Below, one piece after another: positions 43,219 through 53,225 of a stretch of 64,000 nt of DNA. The stretch comes from Variovorax paradoxus_P (lineage in GTDB: Bacteria; Pseudomonadota; Gammaproteobacteria; Burkholderiales; Burkholderiaceae_C). The notes under the pieces are model-generated. The model saw only the letters and a list, made by a program, of their open reading frames with translations, did not search any database and had not been told where the DNA came from. A program made the position numbers and the translations under genes. The stretch lies in NCBI RefSeq assembly GCF_050627025.1, contig NZ_CP192472.1; one strand, written 5' to 3'. Position 1 is the stretch's first letter, and each line of letters starts with the position of its first letter.

Positions 43219-45669
43219 ATGAACAAGCCCATCGACGCCCGCCTGCTGCAGCCCGCCGAGCCCTTTGCCGACTACCTGAAGAACACCGCCGCGCGCATCG
43301 ACCCCGCGGCCGAAGCGGTGGCGCACGAACTCGGCGCGCGAGTCGGCATCAGCCGCCCGCACGAATCGGCGCACCTGCATGTGGCCGGCGAGGCCACCTA
43401 CATCGACGACATTCCCGAGATTGCCGGCACGCTGCATTGCGCGCTGGGCCTGTCGCCCGCAGCCAACGGCCGGGTGACGGCGCTGTCGCTCGACGCCATC
43501 CGCGCCATGCCGGGCGTGGTGTCGGTGCTGACCGCCGACGACATTCCGGGCACCAACGACTGCGGCTCGATCGTGCACGACGACCCGATATTGCTTTCGC
43601 TGAAGGACGGCGGCCAGATCCGCTACCTGGGCCAGCCGGTGTTCGCGGTAATCGCCGAAAGCCGCGATGCCGCCCGGCGAGCAGCCGCAAAGGCAAAAGA
43701 TGCCATCGCACTCGAGGTGGAGCCGCCCGTGCTCACGCCGCAAGACGCACATGCGCGTGGCCAGTACGTGGTGCCGCCAATGCACATCGTGCGCAGCGGC
43801 GGCGCGGCCAATGAAGGCGACGAGGCGGCGGTGCGCGCGGCCATTGCCGCGGCGCCGCACCGCCACAAGGCCACGCTCGACGTGGGCGGGCAAGAGCAGT
43901 TCTATCTCGAAGGCCAGATCAGCTACGCCATTCCGAAGGAGGGCGGCGCGCTGCACATTCATTGCTCCACGCAGCACCCGAGCGAGATGCAGCACCTGGT
44001 GGCGCATGCGCTGCACCTGCAGTCGAACGAAGTGCACGTCGAATGCCGGCGCATGGGCGGCGGCTTCGGCGGCAAGGAATCGCAATCGGCACTCTTCGCA
44101 TGCGTGGCCGCGGTGGCGGCCAGCAAGCTGCGCCGCCCGGTCAAGCTCAGGCTCGACCGCGACGACGACTTCATGATCACCGGCCGTCGCCATTGCTTCT
44201 GGTACGAGTACGAAGTGGGCTACGACCACGAGGGCCGCATCCTCGGCGCGGAAATCACCATGGTCTCGCGCGCCGGGCACTCGGCAGACCTTTCGGGGCC
44301 CGTGATAACGCGCGCGCTGTGCCACTTCGACAACGCCTACTGGCTGCCCAACGTGGCGATGCATGGCTTTTCGGGCAAGACCAACACGCAGAGCAACACG
44401 GCCTTTCGCGGCTTTGGCGGTCCGCAAGGTGCGATTGCCATCGAGAACATCCTCGATTCGGTCGCGCGCGAGCTGAAAAAAGACCCGCTCGACGTTCGGC
44501 GCGTCAATTTCTACGGCAAGGCGGAGAACAACGTCACACCGTATCGCCAGACCGTGACCGACAACATCGTGCACGAACTGGTGGCCGAGCTCGAAACGAG
44601 CAGCGACTATCGCGCCAGGCGCGAAGAGATTGCCGTGTTCAACCAGAAGAGCGTGGTGCTCAAGCGCGGCCTGGCGCTTGCGCCGCTCAAGTTCGGCATT
44701 TCGTTCAACGTGAAGCATTTCAACCAGGCCGGTGCGCTGGTGCATGTGTACACGGACGGTTCCATTCTCGTGAACCACGGCGGAACCGAGATGGGGCAGG
44801 GCCTCAACACCAAGGTGGCGCAGGTGGTGGCGCACGAACTGGGCGTGAGCTTCGAGCGCGTGCGCGTTACCGCAACCGACACGACCAAGGTGGCCAACAC
44901 CTCGGCCACTGCCGCATCGACCGGGGCCGACCTGAACGGCAAGGCCGCACAAGACGCGGCCCGGCAGATTCGCGAGCGGCTGGCGCAAAGCGCTGCCGAG
45001 CGCCATGGCGGCAAAGCAAGCGAAGTGCGTTTTGCAAACGACAAGGTCGAAGTCAACGGCCGCACGCTGGCCTTCAGCACCGTAGTGGGCGAGGCGTATC
45101 TCGACCGCAAGCAGCTGTGGTCCGACGGGTTCTACGCCACCCCTGGCCTCAGCTGGGACAAGGAAAAGATGCAGGGCCGCCCGTTCTACTACTACGCCTA
45201 CGGCGCGGCGGTGAGCGAAGTGGTCGTCGACACGCTCACCGGCGAATGGAAGCTGCTGCGTGCAGACATCCTGCACGACGCGGGCAAGTCGCTGAACCCC
45301 GCGGTCGATATCGGGCAGGTAGAAGGCGCCTTCATCCAGGGCATGGGCTGGCTCACCACCGAAGAGCTGGTGTGGCACCCGCAGAGCGGCAAGCTCACTA
45401 CGCACGCCCCCAGCACCTACAAGATTCCTACTGCCAACGACTGTCCGCCCGTCTTCAACGTGCGCCTGTTCGAAGGCCAGAATTTCGAAGACTCCATCCA
45501 CCGCAGCAAGGCCGTGGGCGAACCGCCGCTGCTGCTGCCGTTTTCGGTGTTCTTCGCCATCCGCGATGCAGTGTCTGCCGCGGGCGGCCACAGGGTCGAT
45601 CCGCCGCTGAAGGCGCCGGCCACCAGCGAATCGATTCTTCGCGCCATCACGGCCGTCCAGTCCGCATAG
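43219..45669 (+). CDS. xdhB: Xanthine dehydrogenase molybdopterin-binding subunit XdhB
   Basis: This 816-residue protein has the motifs of the molybdenum hydroxylase large subunit: GGQEQFYLEGQ, RRMGGGFGGKESQ, NTAFRGFGGPQG and NHGGTEMGQGLNTK. The C-terminal KAVGEPPLLLPF contains the catalytic glutamate. It oxidises hypoxanthine to xanthine and xanthine to urate. It forms a heterotetramer with XdhA. XdhC, needed for cofactor insertion, is encoded about 20 kb to the left, an unusual separation. Confidence 0.96.
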   Translation: MNKPIDARLLQPAEPFADYLKNTAARIDPAAEAVAHELGARVGISRPHESAHLHVAGEATYIDDIPEIAGTLHCALGLSPAANGRVTALSLDAIRAMPGVVSVLTADDIPGTNDCGSIVHDDPILLSLKDGGQIRYLGQPVFAVIAESRDAARRAAAKAKDAIALEVEPPVLTPQDAHARGQYVVPPMHIVRSGGAANEGDEAAVRAAIAAAPHRHKATLDVGGQEQFYLEGQISYAIPKEGGALHIHCSTQHPSEMQHLVAHALHLQSNEVHVECRRMGGGFGGKESQSALFACVAAVAASKLRRPVKLRLDRDDDFMITGRRHCFWYEYEVGYDHEGRILGAEITMVSRAGHSADLSGPVITRALCHFDNAYWLPNVAMHGFSGKTNTQSNTAFRGFGGPQGAIAIENILDSVARELKKDPLDVRRVNFYGKAENNVTPYRQTVTDNIVHELVAELETSSDYRARREEIAVFNQKSVVLKRGLALAPLKFGISFNVKHFNQAGALVHVYTDGSILVNHGGTEMGQGLNTKVAQVVAHELGVSFERVRVTATDTTKVANTSATAASTGADLNGKAAQDAARQIRERLAQSAAERHGGKASEVRFANDKVEVNGRTLAFSTVVGEAYLDRKQLWSDGFYATPGLSWDKEKMQGRPFYYYAYGAAVSEVVVDTLTGEWKLLRADILHDAGKSLNPAVDIGQVEGAFIQGMGWLTTEELVWHPQSGKLTTHAPSTYKIPTANDCPPVFNVRLFEGQNFEDSIHRSKAVGEPPLLLPFSVFFAIRDAVSAAGGHRVDPPLKAPATSESILRAITAVQSA

Positions 45670-45733
45670 CCACTCGTAGACTTTGGCGCATGTCCAAAGT
45701 CATTCCAATGCCCCACGCCCTCGTCCTCTTCGC

Positions 45734-45763
45734 GAAACACCGCGGAACCGGCTTTGCCGGGCC
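45734..45763. repeat. Intergenic repeat, copy 2
   Basis: It matches bases 21887-21916 at 29 of 30 positions in the same orientation. It lies between xdhB and the LysR gene, whose ribosome-binding site follows directly. Confidence 0.7.
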
Positions 45764-45795
45764 GCGGCTGCGGCCCGCCGCCGGGAGGCCAAGCC

Positions 45796-46779
45796 ATGCG
45801 TGACCAGGCGCTGTTCGACAAGATCGACCTGCACCTCATCCGGGTGCTGCATACCGTGCTGACCGACCGCAGCGTTTCGCGCGCCGCCATTCGCCTGGGC
45901 ATGTACCAGCCGGCCGTCTCGGCTGCGCTGAAGCGCCTGCGCGAACTCTCGGGCGACCCGCTCCTGGTGCGCTCGGGCTCTGGCATGGTTCCGACGGATG
46001 CAGGGCTGCGCATGATCGAGCCCGCAGCGAGCATCTTGCGCGCAGCTGAAATGCTGTTCTCCGATGCGCGCGGCTTCGAGCCGCAATCGGCGGCCACCAC
46101 CTTTCGCATTGCGGCCAGCGACTACATGGACCCGCTGTTCCTGCCGATGCTGGTGGCGCACGTCAAGCGCGAAGCGCCGCTCTGCCAGATAGAGATCCAT
46201 GCGCTCACGCCCGATTCGGACTACCACGGGCACCTTGCGCTCGGGCAGGTCGACCTGGTGATCGGCAACTGGCTCAAGCCGCCAGAAGACCTGCACATGG
46301 CGCGGCTCTTCGGCGACGAGGTGGTGTCGCTGGTCAACCAGGACCACCCGGCCGTGCGCCGCGGCTGGGACCTGGAAACCTGGCTCGCGGCCGAGCACAT
46401 TGCGCCCACGCCCATGCACCCCGGGGGGCGCGGCATCATCGACCAGATGCTCGACGAACTGGGCAGGCAGCGCAACATCACGGCGCGTTGCGCGCACTTC
46501 AGCCTCATTCCGGACATGGTGGCCTCGAGCCTCCTGGTGCTTACCACCGGCCGCCAGTATTGCGAGCGCTTTGCCGCGCGGCTGCCGGTGAAGATTCTGG
46601 ATTGCCCGGTGGCGCTGCCGCGCCTCATGTACTACCAGCTCTGGCACGAGCGCACCCATTCGTCGAGCTCCGCGCGCTGGCTGCGCGAATGCATCAAGGA
46701 CGTTGCCGCCTCGCTGCGGCCGGCCTTCACCACCGCGGCCCAGCGGGCCGTTGCAGCGGAAGCTCCCGATCCGCCCTGA
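45796..46779 (+). CDS. LysR-family transcriptional regulator, probable purine/xdh regulator
   Basis: This 327-residue protein has the HTH (IDLHLIRVLHTVLTDRSVSR, then LGMYQPAVSAALKRLRELSG) and a C-terminal effector domain that starts near ATTFRIAASDYMDPLFLPML. GGGAGG lies before the ATG at 45796. It is placed between xdhB and the purine permease in the same direction, so it is a good candidate for control of the xdh and transport genes, perhaps through the palindrome before xdhA. Confidence 0.9.
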   Translation: MRDQALFDKIDLHLIRVLHTVLTDRSVSRAAIRLGMYQPAVSAALKRLRELSGDPLLVRSGSGMVPTDAGLRMIEPAASILRAAEMLFSDARGFEPQSAATTFRIAASDYMDPLFLPMLVAHVKREAPLCQIEIHALTPDSDYHGHLALGQVDLVIGNWLKPPEDLHMARLFGDEVVSLVNQDHPAVRRGWDLETWLAAEHIAPTPMHPGGRGIIDQMLDELGRQRNITARCAHFSLIPDMVASSLLVLTTGRQYCERFAARLPVKILDCPVALPRLMYYQLWHERTHSSSSARWLRECIKDVAASLRPAFTTAAQRAVAAEAPDPP

Positions 46780-46859
46780 CGAATGCTTCGGCCGCGCCGG
46801 CGTCGCGGCCGGGGCGACGATGAACGAACCGCCAAATACAACAGCTGGAGACAAGCGAC

Positions 46860-48239
46860 ATGAACAGGTTTGAAGAGGTGCCCAAGGTCACCGATCCCCG
46901 CGCCTCGGGGACAGCCGCGCACAGCGCGCCGCACAACGCGAGCTGGCTTGAGCGCGTGTTCAAGCTCACCGAGCACAACACCACAGTGCGCACCGAAGTC
47001 ATCGCAGGGCTCACCACCTTCCTGACGATGGCCTACATCATCTTCGTGAACCCGTCGATCCTCGGCGACGCGGGCATGCCCAAGGGTGCGGTGTTCGTGG
47101 CCACATGCCTGATTGCGGCATTGGGCACGCTGATCATGGGCCTGTATGCCAACTACCCGATTGCCATGGCGCCCGGCATGGGCCTGAACGCCTACTTTGC
47201 CTACGTGGTGGTGCTGGGCATGGGCTATACATGGCAAGTCGCGCTGGGCGCGGTGTTCATTTCGGGGACGCTGTTTTTGGTTGTCACCGTCACCGGATTG
47301 CGGGAGCTGTTCATACAGGGCATACCGCAGTCGCTGCGAACGGCGATCACGGTGGGCATCGGCATGTTCCTCGCGCTCATCGCGCTCAAGAGCGCCGGTG
47401 TGGTGGCTGCCTCGCCGGCCACCTTCGTCACGCTGGGCGACCTGCATTCGGCACCGGTGGTGCTGGCCACGCTGGGCTTCCTGGTGATCGTGGCGCTCGA
47501 CCGGCTCAAGGTGCGCGGCGCCATTCTCATCGGCATCATGCTGGTGACGGTGCTGTCGTTCTTCTTCGGCGGCAACAAGTTCCATGGCGTGTTCGACGCA
47601 CCGCCCTCGATCGCGCCCACTTTCATGCAACTGGACATCATGGGCGCACTGAAGGGCGGCATTTTGAACGTGGTGCTGGTCTTCTTCCTCGTCGAAATGT
47701 TCGACGCCACCGGCACGCTGATGGGCGTGGCCAAGCGCGCGGGCCTCCTGGTGCCCGGCAAGATGGAGCGCATGAACAAGGCGCTCCTGGCCGACAGCGG
47801 CGCCATCTTTGCGGGCTCGCTGCTCGGCACCTCGAGCACCACGGCCTATGTGGAGAGCGCGGCCGGCGTGCAGGCGGGCGGCCGCACCGGCCTCACGGCC
47901 GTGGTGGTGGCGGCGCTGTTCCTCGCCTGCCTGATGATCTCGCCGCTGGCGGGCTCGGTGCCGGCCTACGCCACCGCGCCGGCGCTGCTGTTCGTGGGCT
48001 GCCTCATGCTGCGCGACCTGGTCGAGCTCGACTGGGAAGACACCACCGAGGTGATTCCGGCGGCGGTGACCGCGCTGGCCATGCCTTTCACCTACTCGAT
48101 TGCCAACGGCCTGGCCTTCGGCTTCATCACCTACGCGGTGCTCAAGCTCTTTACCGGGCGGGCACGGGAAGTGCATGCAATGGTCTGGGTGATCGCAGCG
48201 ATTTTCCTGTTCAAGTTCGCCTACATCGGCGGACACTGA
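46860..48239 (+). CDS. AzgA-type purine (adenine/guanine/hypoxanthine) permease
   Basis: This 459-residue membrane protein has AzgA/GhxP/AdeP signatures. They include TEVIAGLTTFLTMAYIIFVN near the N-terminus, MAPGMGLNAYFAY, FLVEMFDATGTLMGVAKRAG and LLGTSSTTAYVESAAGV. Such NCS2-related carriers import adenine, guanine or hypoxanthine with H+. It follows xdhAB and the LysR regulator and precedes a nucleoside importer, which matches supply of xdh substrates. A start at 46860 follows CTGGAG by several bases. Confidence 0.93.
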   Translation: MNRFEEVPKVTDPRASGTAAHSAPHNASWLERVFKLTEHNTTVRTEVIAGLTTFLTMAYIIFVNPSILGDAGMPKGAVFVATCLIAALGTLIMGLYANYPIAMAPGMGLNAYFAYVVVLGMGYTWQVALGAVFISGTLFLVVTVTGLRELFIQGIPQSLRTAITVGIGMFLALIALKSAGVVAASPATFVTLGDLHSAPVVLATLGFLVIVALDRLKVRGAILIGIMLVTVLSFFFGGNKFHGVFDAPPSIAPTFMQLDIMGALKGGILNVVLVFFLVEMFDATGTLMGVAKRAGLLVPGKMERMNKALLADSGAIFAGSLLGTSSTTAYVESAAGVQAGGRTGLTAVVVAALFLACLMISPLAGSVPAYATAPALLFVGCLMLRDLVELDWEDTTEVIPAAVTALAMPFTYSIANGLAFGFITYAVLKLFTGRAREVHAMVWVIAAIFLFKFAYIGGH

Positions 48240-48275
48240 GCAAAGCGCCGTCGGGCGCCGATGGATGCGGGGGAC

Positions 48276-48292
48276 GCTATTAAACTCATAGC
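48276..48292. repeat. Small inverted repeat GCTAT-N7-ATAGC
   Basis: The perfect 5-base arms lie in the 99-base gap before the ABC transporter operon. The surrounding sequence resembles a short motif I recall as common in Comamonadaceae intergenic regions. It may instead be part of the promoter. Confidence 0.35.
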
Positions 48293-48338
48293 TGCCCCGC
48301 TTGTTGCTGTTGAACGAGACAAACCCACGAAACCCGGC

Positions 48339-49868
48339 ATGACAACCCCCAGACTCCAGCTTGCGAACATCACCAAGCGCTACCCTGCGGTGGTGGCGAA
48401 CAGCGACATCTCGCTGGCCGTGGCGCCAGGCGAAATCCACGCCGTGCTCGGCGAAAACGGCGCGGGCAAGTCGACGTTGATGAAAATCATCTACGGCTCG
48501 GTCAAGCCCGACGAAGGCACCGTGGTCTTCGACGGCCAGGCCGTCAACCTGCGCAACCCGCAGCAGGCGAGGGCGCTGGGCATCAGCATGGTGTTCCAGC
48601 ACTTCAGCCTGTTCGACACGCTCACCGTGGCCGAAAACGTGTGGCTGGGCCTGGACAAGTCTCTGCAGCTGGCTGAAGTGGCCCGCAGCATCACGGCCAA
48701 GGCGAGCGAATACGGGCTCGACATCGATCCTTCGCGCCCGGTGCACACGCTCTCGGTGGGGGAGATGCAGCGGGTGGAAATCATCCGCGCGCTGCTCACC
48801 AACCCCAAGCTGCTGATCCTTGATGAACCCACTTCGGTGCTCACGCCGCAGGCGGTCGTCAAGCTGTTCACGGTGCTCAACAAGCTGGCCTCCGAAGGCT
48901 GCAGCATTCTCTACATCAGCCACAAGCTGCACGAGATCCGCGAGCTGTGCACGGCGTGCACAGTGCTGCGCGGCGGCAAGGTTACGGGCGTGTGCAACCC
49001 GCAGAACGAAAGCAACGAGTCGCTCTCGCGCCTGATGATCGGCAGCGAGCCGCCGCCGCTCAAGCACAGGCCGGTGCATGCAGGCGCGGTGGCGCTGCGC
49101 GTCGACGCTCTGAATCTTGCGCGTGAAGACCAGTTCGGCGTCGACCTCGACGGAATTTCGTTCGAGGTGCGCGCCGGCGAGGTGGTCGGCATTGCGGGCG
49201 TGTCCGGCAACGGCCAGAAGGAACTGCTCTACGCGCTATCGGGCGAAGACGTGCGCGCCGAGCCCGCGATGGTGCGGGTGTTCGACAAGCCGGCCGGTCG
49301 CCTCCGGCCCCGCGCACGGCGCACGCTTGGCCTGCACTTCGTGCCCGAGGAGCGGCTGGGCCGCGGTGCGGTGCCTACGCTCGGCCTTGCGCACAACCTC
49401 TTGCTCACGCGCGGCAACGCAGTGGGCAAGGGCGGCTGGATACGCACCTCGGCGCTCGAAAAGCATGCCCGCGGAATCATCGAGCGCTTCAACGTAAAGG
49501 CCGGCGGGCCGAGTGCCGCGGCGAGGTCGCTGTCGGGCGGCAACCTGCAAAAGTTCATCGTCGGCCGCGAGATCGATGCCAACCCCAAGCTCTTCATCGT
49601 CGCGCAGCCGACCTGGGGCGTGGACGTTGGCGCCGCCGCACTCATTCGCAGCGAAATCCTGGCGTTGCGCGATGCGGGCTGCGCCGTGCTGGTGGTGAGT
49701 GAAGAACTCGACGAACTGTTCGACATCAGCGACCGGCTGCATGTAATTGCCAAGGGCCGGCTCTCGCCCTCGATCGACCGCGCAGCCGCCACGCTGCCGC
49801 AGATCGGCGAGTGGATGAGCGGCCTCTGGGAAAAGAAGAACGACAACAAGGAGGCGGCCCATGCTTAA
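48339..49868 (+). CDS. Nucleoside ABC importer ATP-binding protein (two ATPase domains)
   Basis: This 509-residue protein has two ABC domains. The first has Walker A LGENGAGKST, signature LSVGEMQRVEI and Walker B LLILDEPTSVLTP. The second has a degenerate Walker A GVSGNGQKELL, signature SGGNLQKFIVGREID and a weak Walker B (FIVAQPTWGVDVGA). This pattern is normal for BMP-linked (YufO/NupA type) nucleoside importers. It drives uptake through the two permeases that follow; its end overlaps the first by eight bases. Start at 48339 lies just before the conserved domain. Confidence 0.94.
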   Translation: MTTPRLQLANITKRYPAVVANSDISLAVAPGEIHAVLGENGAGKSTLMKIIYGSVKPDEGTVVFDGQAVNLRNPQQARALGISMVFQHFSLFDTLTVAENVWLGLDKSLQLAEVARSITAKASEYGLDIDPSRPVHTLSVGEMQRVEIIRALLTNPKLLILDEPTSVLTPQAVVKLFTVLNKLASEGCSILYISHKLHEIRELCTACTVLRGGKVTGVCNPQNESNESLSRLMIGSEPPPLKHRPVHAGAVALRVDALNLAREDQFGVDLDGISFEVRAGEVVGIAGVSGNGQKELLYALSGEDVRAEPAMVRVFDKPAGRLRPRARRTLGLHFVPEERLGRGAVPTLGLAHNLLLTRGNAVGKGGWIRTSALEKHARGIIERFNVKAGGPSAAARSLSGGNLQKFIVGREIDANPKLFIVAQPTWGVDVGAAALIRSEILALRDAGCAVLVVSEELDELFDISDRLHVIAKGRLSPSIDRAAATLPQIGEWMSGLWEKKNDNKEAAHA

Positions 49869-51006
49869 GCTCGAACCCCGCCCGGAGCTTTCGCGCTTCT
49901 GGACCTTCGCCTCGCCGATCCTGGCGCTGCTGATTACCGTGCTGATCGGCGTGGCGCTTTTCGCCGCCTTGGGCAAAGACCCGGTCAAGGGCCTGCTGGT
50001 GTTCTTCTACGAACCCATCAAGAGCGGCTACGCCATCGGCGAGCTCACCATCAAGGCAACGCCGCTGCTCATCATCGCGCTCGGCCTGGCGGTGTGCTTT
50101 CGCTCCAATGTCTGGAACATCGGCGCAGAGGGCCAGTTCGTGTTCGGCGCCATTGCCGCGGGCGGCGTTGCGCTCATGGCCGACAAGACCACCGGCTCGT
50201 GGATCGTGGTGGCCATTCTTGTTGCGGGCACCCTTGGCGGAATGGTGTGGGCCGGCATCGTGGCGTTCTTGCGCGACAAGTTCAACGCCAACGAAATCCT
50301 GGTGAGCCTGATGCTGGTGTACGTGGCCACGCTGCTGCTCGGCTACATGGTTTTCGGCCCCTGGAAAGATCCGCAGGGCTACAACTTTCCGCAGTCCAAG
50401 ACCTTCGAGGCCGTGACGCAGATCCCGCGGCTCTTCAAGGGCTCGCGCGTGAGCATCGGCCTGATCATCGCGCTGCTCGGCGTGGGCGCGCTGTGGGTGT
50501 TTCTCTTTCGCACCCGCGCAGGCTTTGCGCAGCAGGTGGGTGGGCTTGCGCCGGCCGCTGCGCGCTATGCGGGCTTCTCGGCCCGGCGCGCAATCTGGGT
50601 CGCGCTGCTCACCTCGGGCGGCGCGGCAGGCCTGGCAGGTGCCCTCGAAGTGGCCGGCCCCCTCGGCCAGCTCACGCCCTATGTGCCGGCAGGCTACGGG
50701 TTCGCGGCCATCATCGTGGCCTTCGTCGGCCGGCTGCATCCCGTGGGCATGGTGTTCTCGGCCATCCTCATGAGCATGTTCTACATCGGCGGCGAGCTTG
50801 CGCAATCGCGCCTCGGCCTGCCCAAATCGCTCACCGGCGTGTTCCAGGGCCTCTTGCTCTTCACGCTCCTGGCGTGCGACACGCTCATTGCCTACCGCAT
50901 CCGCCGCAAGGCAGCCGCCAAGGCCGCTACCCACACCACGAGCTCGCTGCAAGCCAGCACGCCGCTCACGGCCCCGCCCGCGCGGTCGACCGAAGGAGCC
51001 CTCTGA
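49861..51006 (+). CDS. Nucleoside ABC importer permease 1
   Basis: This 381-residue BPD_transp_2 family protein has about eight to ten helices and the family pattern IGELTIKATPLLIIALGLAV, FRSNVWNIGAEGQFVFGAIAAGG and LFKGSRVSI. The C-terminus is a hydrophilic Ala/Thr-rich tail. It overlaps the ATPase gene by eight bases and precedes the second permease by one base. It builds half of the membrane channel. Confidence 0.94.
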   Translation: MLKLEPRPELSRFWTFASPILALLITVLIGVALFAALGKDPVKGLLVFFYEPIKSGYAIGELTIKATPLLIIALGLAVCFRSNVWNIGAEGQFVFGAIAAGGVALMADKTTGSWIVVAILVAGTLGGMVWAGIVAFLRDKFNANEILVSLMLVYVATLLLGYMVFGPWKDPQGYNFPQSKTFEAVTQIPRLFKGSRVSIGLIIALLGVGALWVFLFRTRAGFAQQVGGLAPAAARYAGFSARRAIWVALLTSGGAAGLAGALEVAGPLGQLTPYVPAGYGFAAIIVAFVGRLHPVGMVFSAILMSMFYIGGELAQSRLGLPKSLTGVFQGLLLFTLLACDTLIAYRIRRKAAAKAATHTTSSLQASTPLTAPPARSTEGAL

Positions 51007-51007
51007 C

Positions 51008-51928
51008 ATGGACAGCTACGCACTCCTGCTGGGTTCCACCCTCAGCGCCGGCACCGTGCTCGCCATCGCGGCACTGGGCCTTCTGATCAACGAGAAAGCC
51101 GGCATCGTCAACCTGGGCGCCGAGGGCATGATGCTCTGCGCCGCAATCGCCGGCTTTGCAACCGTGGTCATCACGCACAACCCGTGGCTCGGCTTTCTGG
51201 CCGGCATGGCGGCCGGCGCCTTGCTTGCAGCGTTCTTCGGTGTGCTGGTGATCTGGCTCAACACCAACCAGTACGCCACCGGGCTCGCCCTCAGCCTCTT
51301 CGGCGTCGGCTTCTCTGCTTTTGCGGGCATCAACTTCGTGCAGGCAAAGCTGCCCGAAAGCGTGTCGTACGCCATACCGGTGCTCAGCGACATTCCGCTC
51401 GTCGGGCCCGCGCTGTTCCGGCACCACCCCATGGTGTATTTCGCGGTCATCCTGACCTTCGGCCTGGTCTGGTTCCTGTACCGCACCCGCGCCGGCCTGG
51501 TGCTGCGCTCGGTGGGCGAGTCGCCCGAATCGGCGCATGCGCTCGGCTACCCGGTGCGGCGCATCCGCTTCATGGCGGTGATTGCGGGCGGCGCGCTGTG
51601 CGGGCTGGCGGGTGCGTACCTCTCGACCGTCTACACCCCGCTGTGGGTCGAAGGCATGGTCGCGGGCCGCGGCTGGATCGCGCTGGCGCTTACCACCTTT
51701 GCCACCTGGCGGCCCATTCGCGTGCTCCTGGGGGCCTACCTCTTCGGCGGCGTCTCGATGCTGGGCTTTCATCTGCAGAGCAGCGGTGTCGACGTGCCGC
51801 CGCAGTTTCTCAGCATGCTGCAGTACATCGCGCCCATCGTCGTATTGGCGCTCATTTCGCGCAACCCGGCGTTCATTCGCATCAACATGCCGGCATCCAT
51901 CGGAAAGCCGTTCTACCCCGGCTCATAA
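51008..51928 (+). CDS. Nucleoside ABC importer permease 2
   Basis: This 306-residue BPD_transp_2 protein has TVLAIAALGLLINEKAGIVN, LGAEGMMLCAAIAGF and a C-terminal region with LVLRSVGESPESAHALGYPV. It pairs with permease 1. The start ATG lies one base after the stop of permease 1. The binding-protein gene follows 50 bases later. Confidence 0.94.
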   Translation: MDSYALLLGSTLSAGTVLAIAALGLLINEKAGIVNLGAEGMMLCAAIAGFATVVITHNPWLGFLAGMAAGALLAAFFGVLVIWLNTNQYATGLALSLFGVGFSAFAGINFVQAKLPESVSYAIPVLSDIPLVGPALFRHHPMVYFAVILTFGLVWFLYRTRAGLVLRSVGESPESAHALGYPVRRIRFMAVIAGGALCGLAGAYLSTVYTPLWVEGMVAGRGWIALALTTFATWRPIRVLLGAYLFGGVSMLGFHLQSSGVDVPPQFLSMLQYIAPIVVLALISRNPAFIRINMPASIGKPFYPGS

Positions 51929-51978
51929 TCTCGTTTTTTCGTGTTCCGCCAACCTGTCCTTTTTGAGGATTTCCGACA

Positions 51979-53154
51979 ATGAATGATCTGAACAAGCGCT
52001 CTTCCCTGCTCAAGCTCGCCGCCCTCACCGCGGTGGCTTCGGCAGCCCTGATCGGCTGCGGCAAGAAAGAAGAGGCGGCCGCACCCGCTGCAGCCCCCGC
52101 GCCAGCCCCGGCGCCCGCTGCTGCCGCACCGGCCCCGGCCGCGCCGCTCAACATCGCATTCGCATACATCGGCCCGGTGGGAGACGGCGGCTGGACCTTC
52201 GCGCACGACAACGGCCGCAAGGCGCTCGAAAAGGAATTCGGCGACAAGATCAAGACCACTTTCGTCGAGAGCGTGCCCGAAGGCGCCGATGCCGAACGCG
52301 TGTTCCGCGACATGGTCGGTCAAGGCAACAAGCTGATCTTCGGCACCACCTTCGGCTACATGGAGCCCATGCTCAAGGTGGCCGCCGACAGCAAGGAAGT
52401 GAAATTCGAGCATGCCACCGGCTACAAGACCGCCGAGAACATGCGCACCTACGACAGCCGCACCTACGAAGGCGCCTACATGGCCGGCGTGATTGCCGGC
52501 GCCATGACCAAGACCAACACGCTCGGCGTGGTCGGCTCGGTGCCCATTCCAGAGGTGCTGCGCAACATCAACAGCTTTACGCTCGGCGCCCAGTCGGTCA
52601 ACCCGAAGATCACCACCAAGGTGGTGTGGGTGAACGAATGGTTCAGCCCGCCCAAGGAAACCGAAGCCGCCACCGCCCTCATCAACGGCGGCGCCGACGT
52701 GCTGTTCCAGAACACCGACTCGCCCGCCGTGCTCAAGACCGCACAGGAAAAAGGCAAGCGCGCCTTCGGCTGGGATTCGGACATGACCGCCTACGGCCCC
52801 AAGGCCCACCTGGCCTCGGCCACCATCAACTGGGCGCCGTACTACATCAAGGCCACGCAAGATGCGCTCGACGGCAAGTGGGCTACCGGCCAAAGCTGGT
52901 GGGGTGTGAAGGAAGGCGCCATCGACATCGTCTCCATCGCTGAAGACGTGCCGGCCGAAACCAAGGCCAAGGTCGAGGAAGTGAAGAAGGGCCTGAAGGA
53001 CGGCAGCTTCGTGATCTGGAAGGGCCCGATCCTCGGCCAGGACGGCAAGGAAGTGGTTGCCAAGGATGCCGTGGCCGACGACAAGTTTCTCTCTGGCGTG
53101 AACTTCTACGTCAAGGGCGTCGAAGGCAAGGTGCCGGGCGGCGACAAGAAGTAA
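51979..53154 (+). CDS. BMP-family nucleoside-binding lipoprotein
   Basis: This 391-residue lipoprotein has the lipobox ALIGCGKK (Cys 27). An Ala/Pro-rich linker of about 25 residues follows, then a PnrA/Med-type binding domain (LNIAFAYIGPVGDGGWTFAH, FGTTFGYMEPMLKVA, DSRTYEGAYMAGVIAGAMT, NGGADVLFQNTDSPAVL). Members bind purine nucleosides or related bases outside the membrane. It is last in the operon and is followed by a strong terminator. Clear ties to xdhAB suggest purine nucleosides, but the pocket residues were not compared. Confidence 0.94.
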   Translation: MNDLNKRSSLLKLAALTAVASAALIGCGKKEEAAAPAAAPAPAPAPAAAAPAPAAPLNIAFAYIGPVGDGGWTFAHDNGRKALEKEFGDKIKTTFVESVPEGADAERVFRDMVGQGNKLIFGTTFGYMEPMLKVAADSKEVKFEHATGYKTAENMRTYDSRTYEGAYMAGVIAGAMTKTNTLGVVGSVPIPEVLRNINSFTLGAQSVNPKITTKVVWVNEWFSPPKETEAATALINGGADVLFQNTDSPAVLKTAQEKGKRAFGWDSDMTAYGPKAHLASATINWAPYYIKATQDALDGKWATGQSWWGVKEGAIDIVSIAEDVPAETKAKVEEVKKGLKDGSFVIWKGPILGQDGKEVVAKDAVADDKFLSGVNFYVKGVEGKVPGGDKK

Positions 53155-53178
53155 TCGCTTCTTCGACTTGCATCTCAG

Positions 53179-53206
53179 AAAAGGCTGCCTCCGGGCGGCC
53201 TTTTTT
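53179..53206 (+). terminator. Rho-independent terminator after the nucleoside importer operon
   Basis: A 7-base GC stem (GGCTGCC with GGCGGCC, one G-U pair) has a 4-base loop. It is extended by A-T pairs and followed by a T-run. Confidence 0.88.
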
Positions 53207-53225
53207 GTTTTTGCGCGGCTGAAGA

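Noticed and set aside
46632..49079. 815-codon minus-strand ORF opposite the AzgA-type permease
   Set aside because: It is an antisense shadow of well-supported genes with His/Arg/Gln-rich low-complexity sequence.
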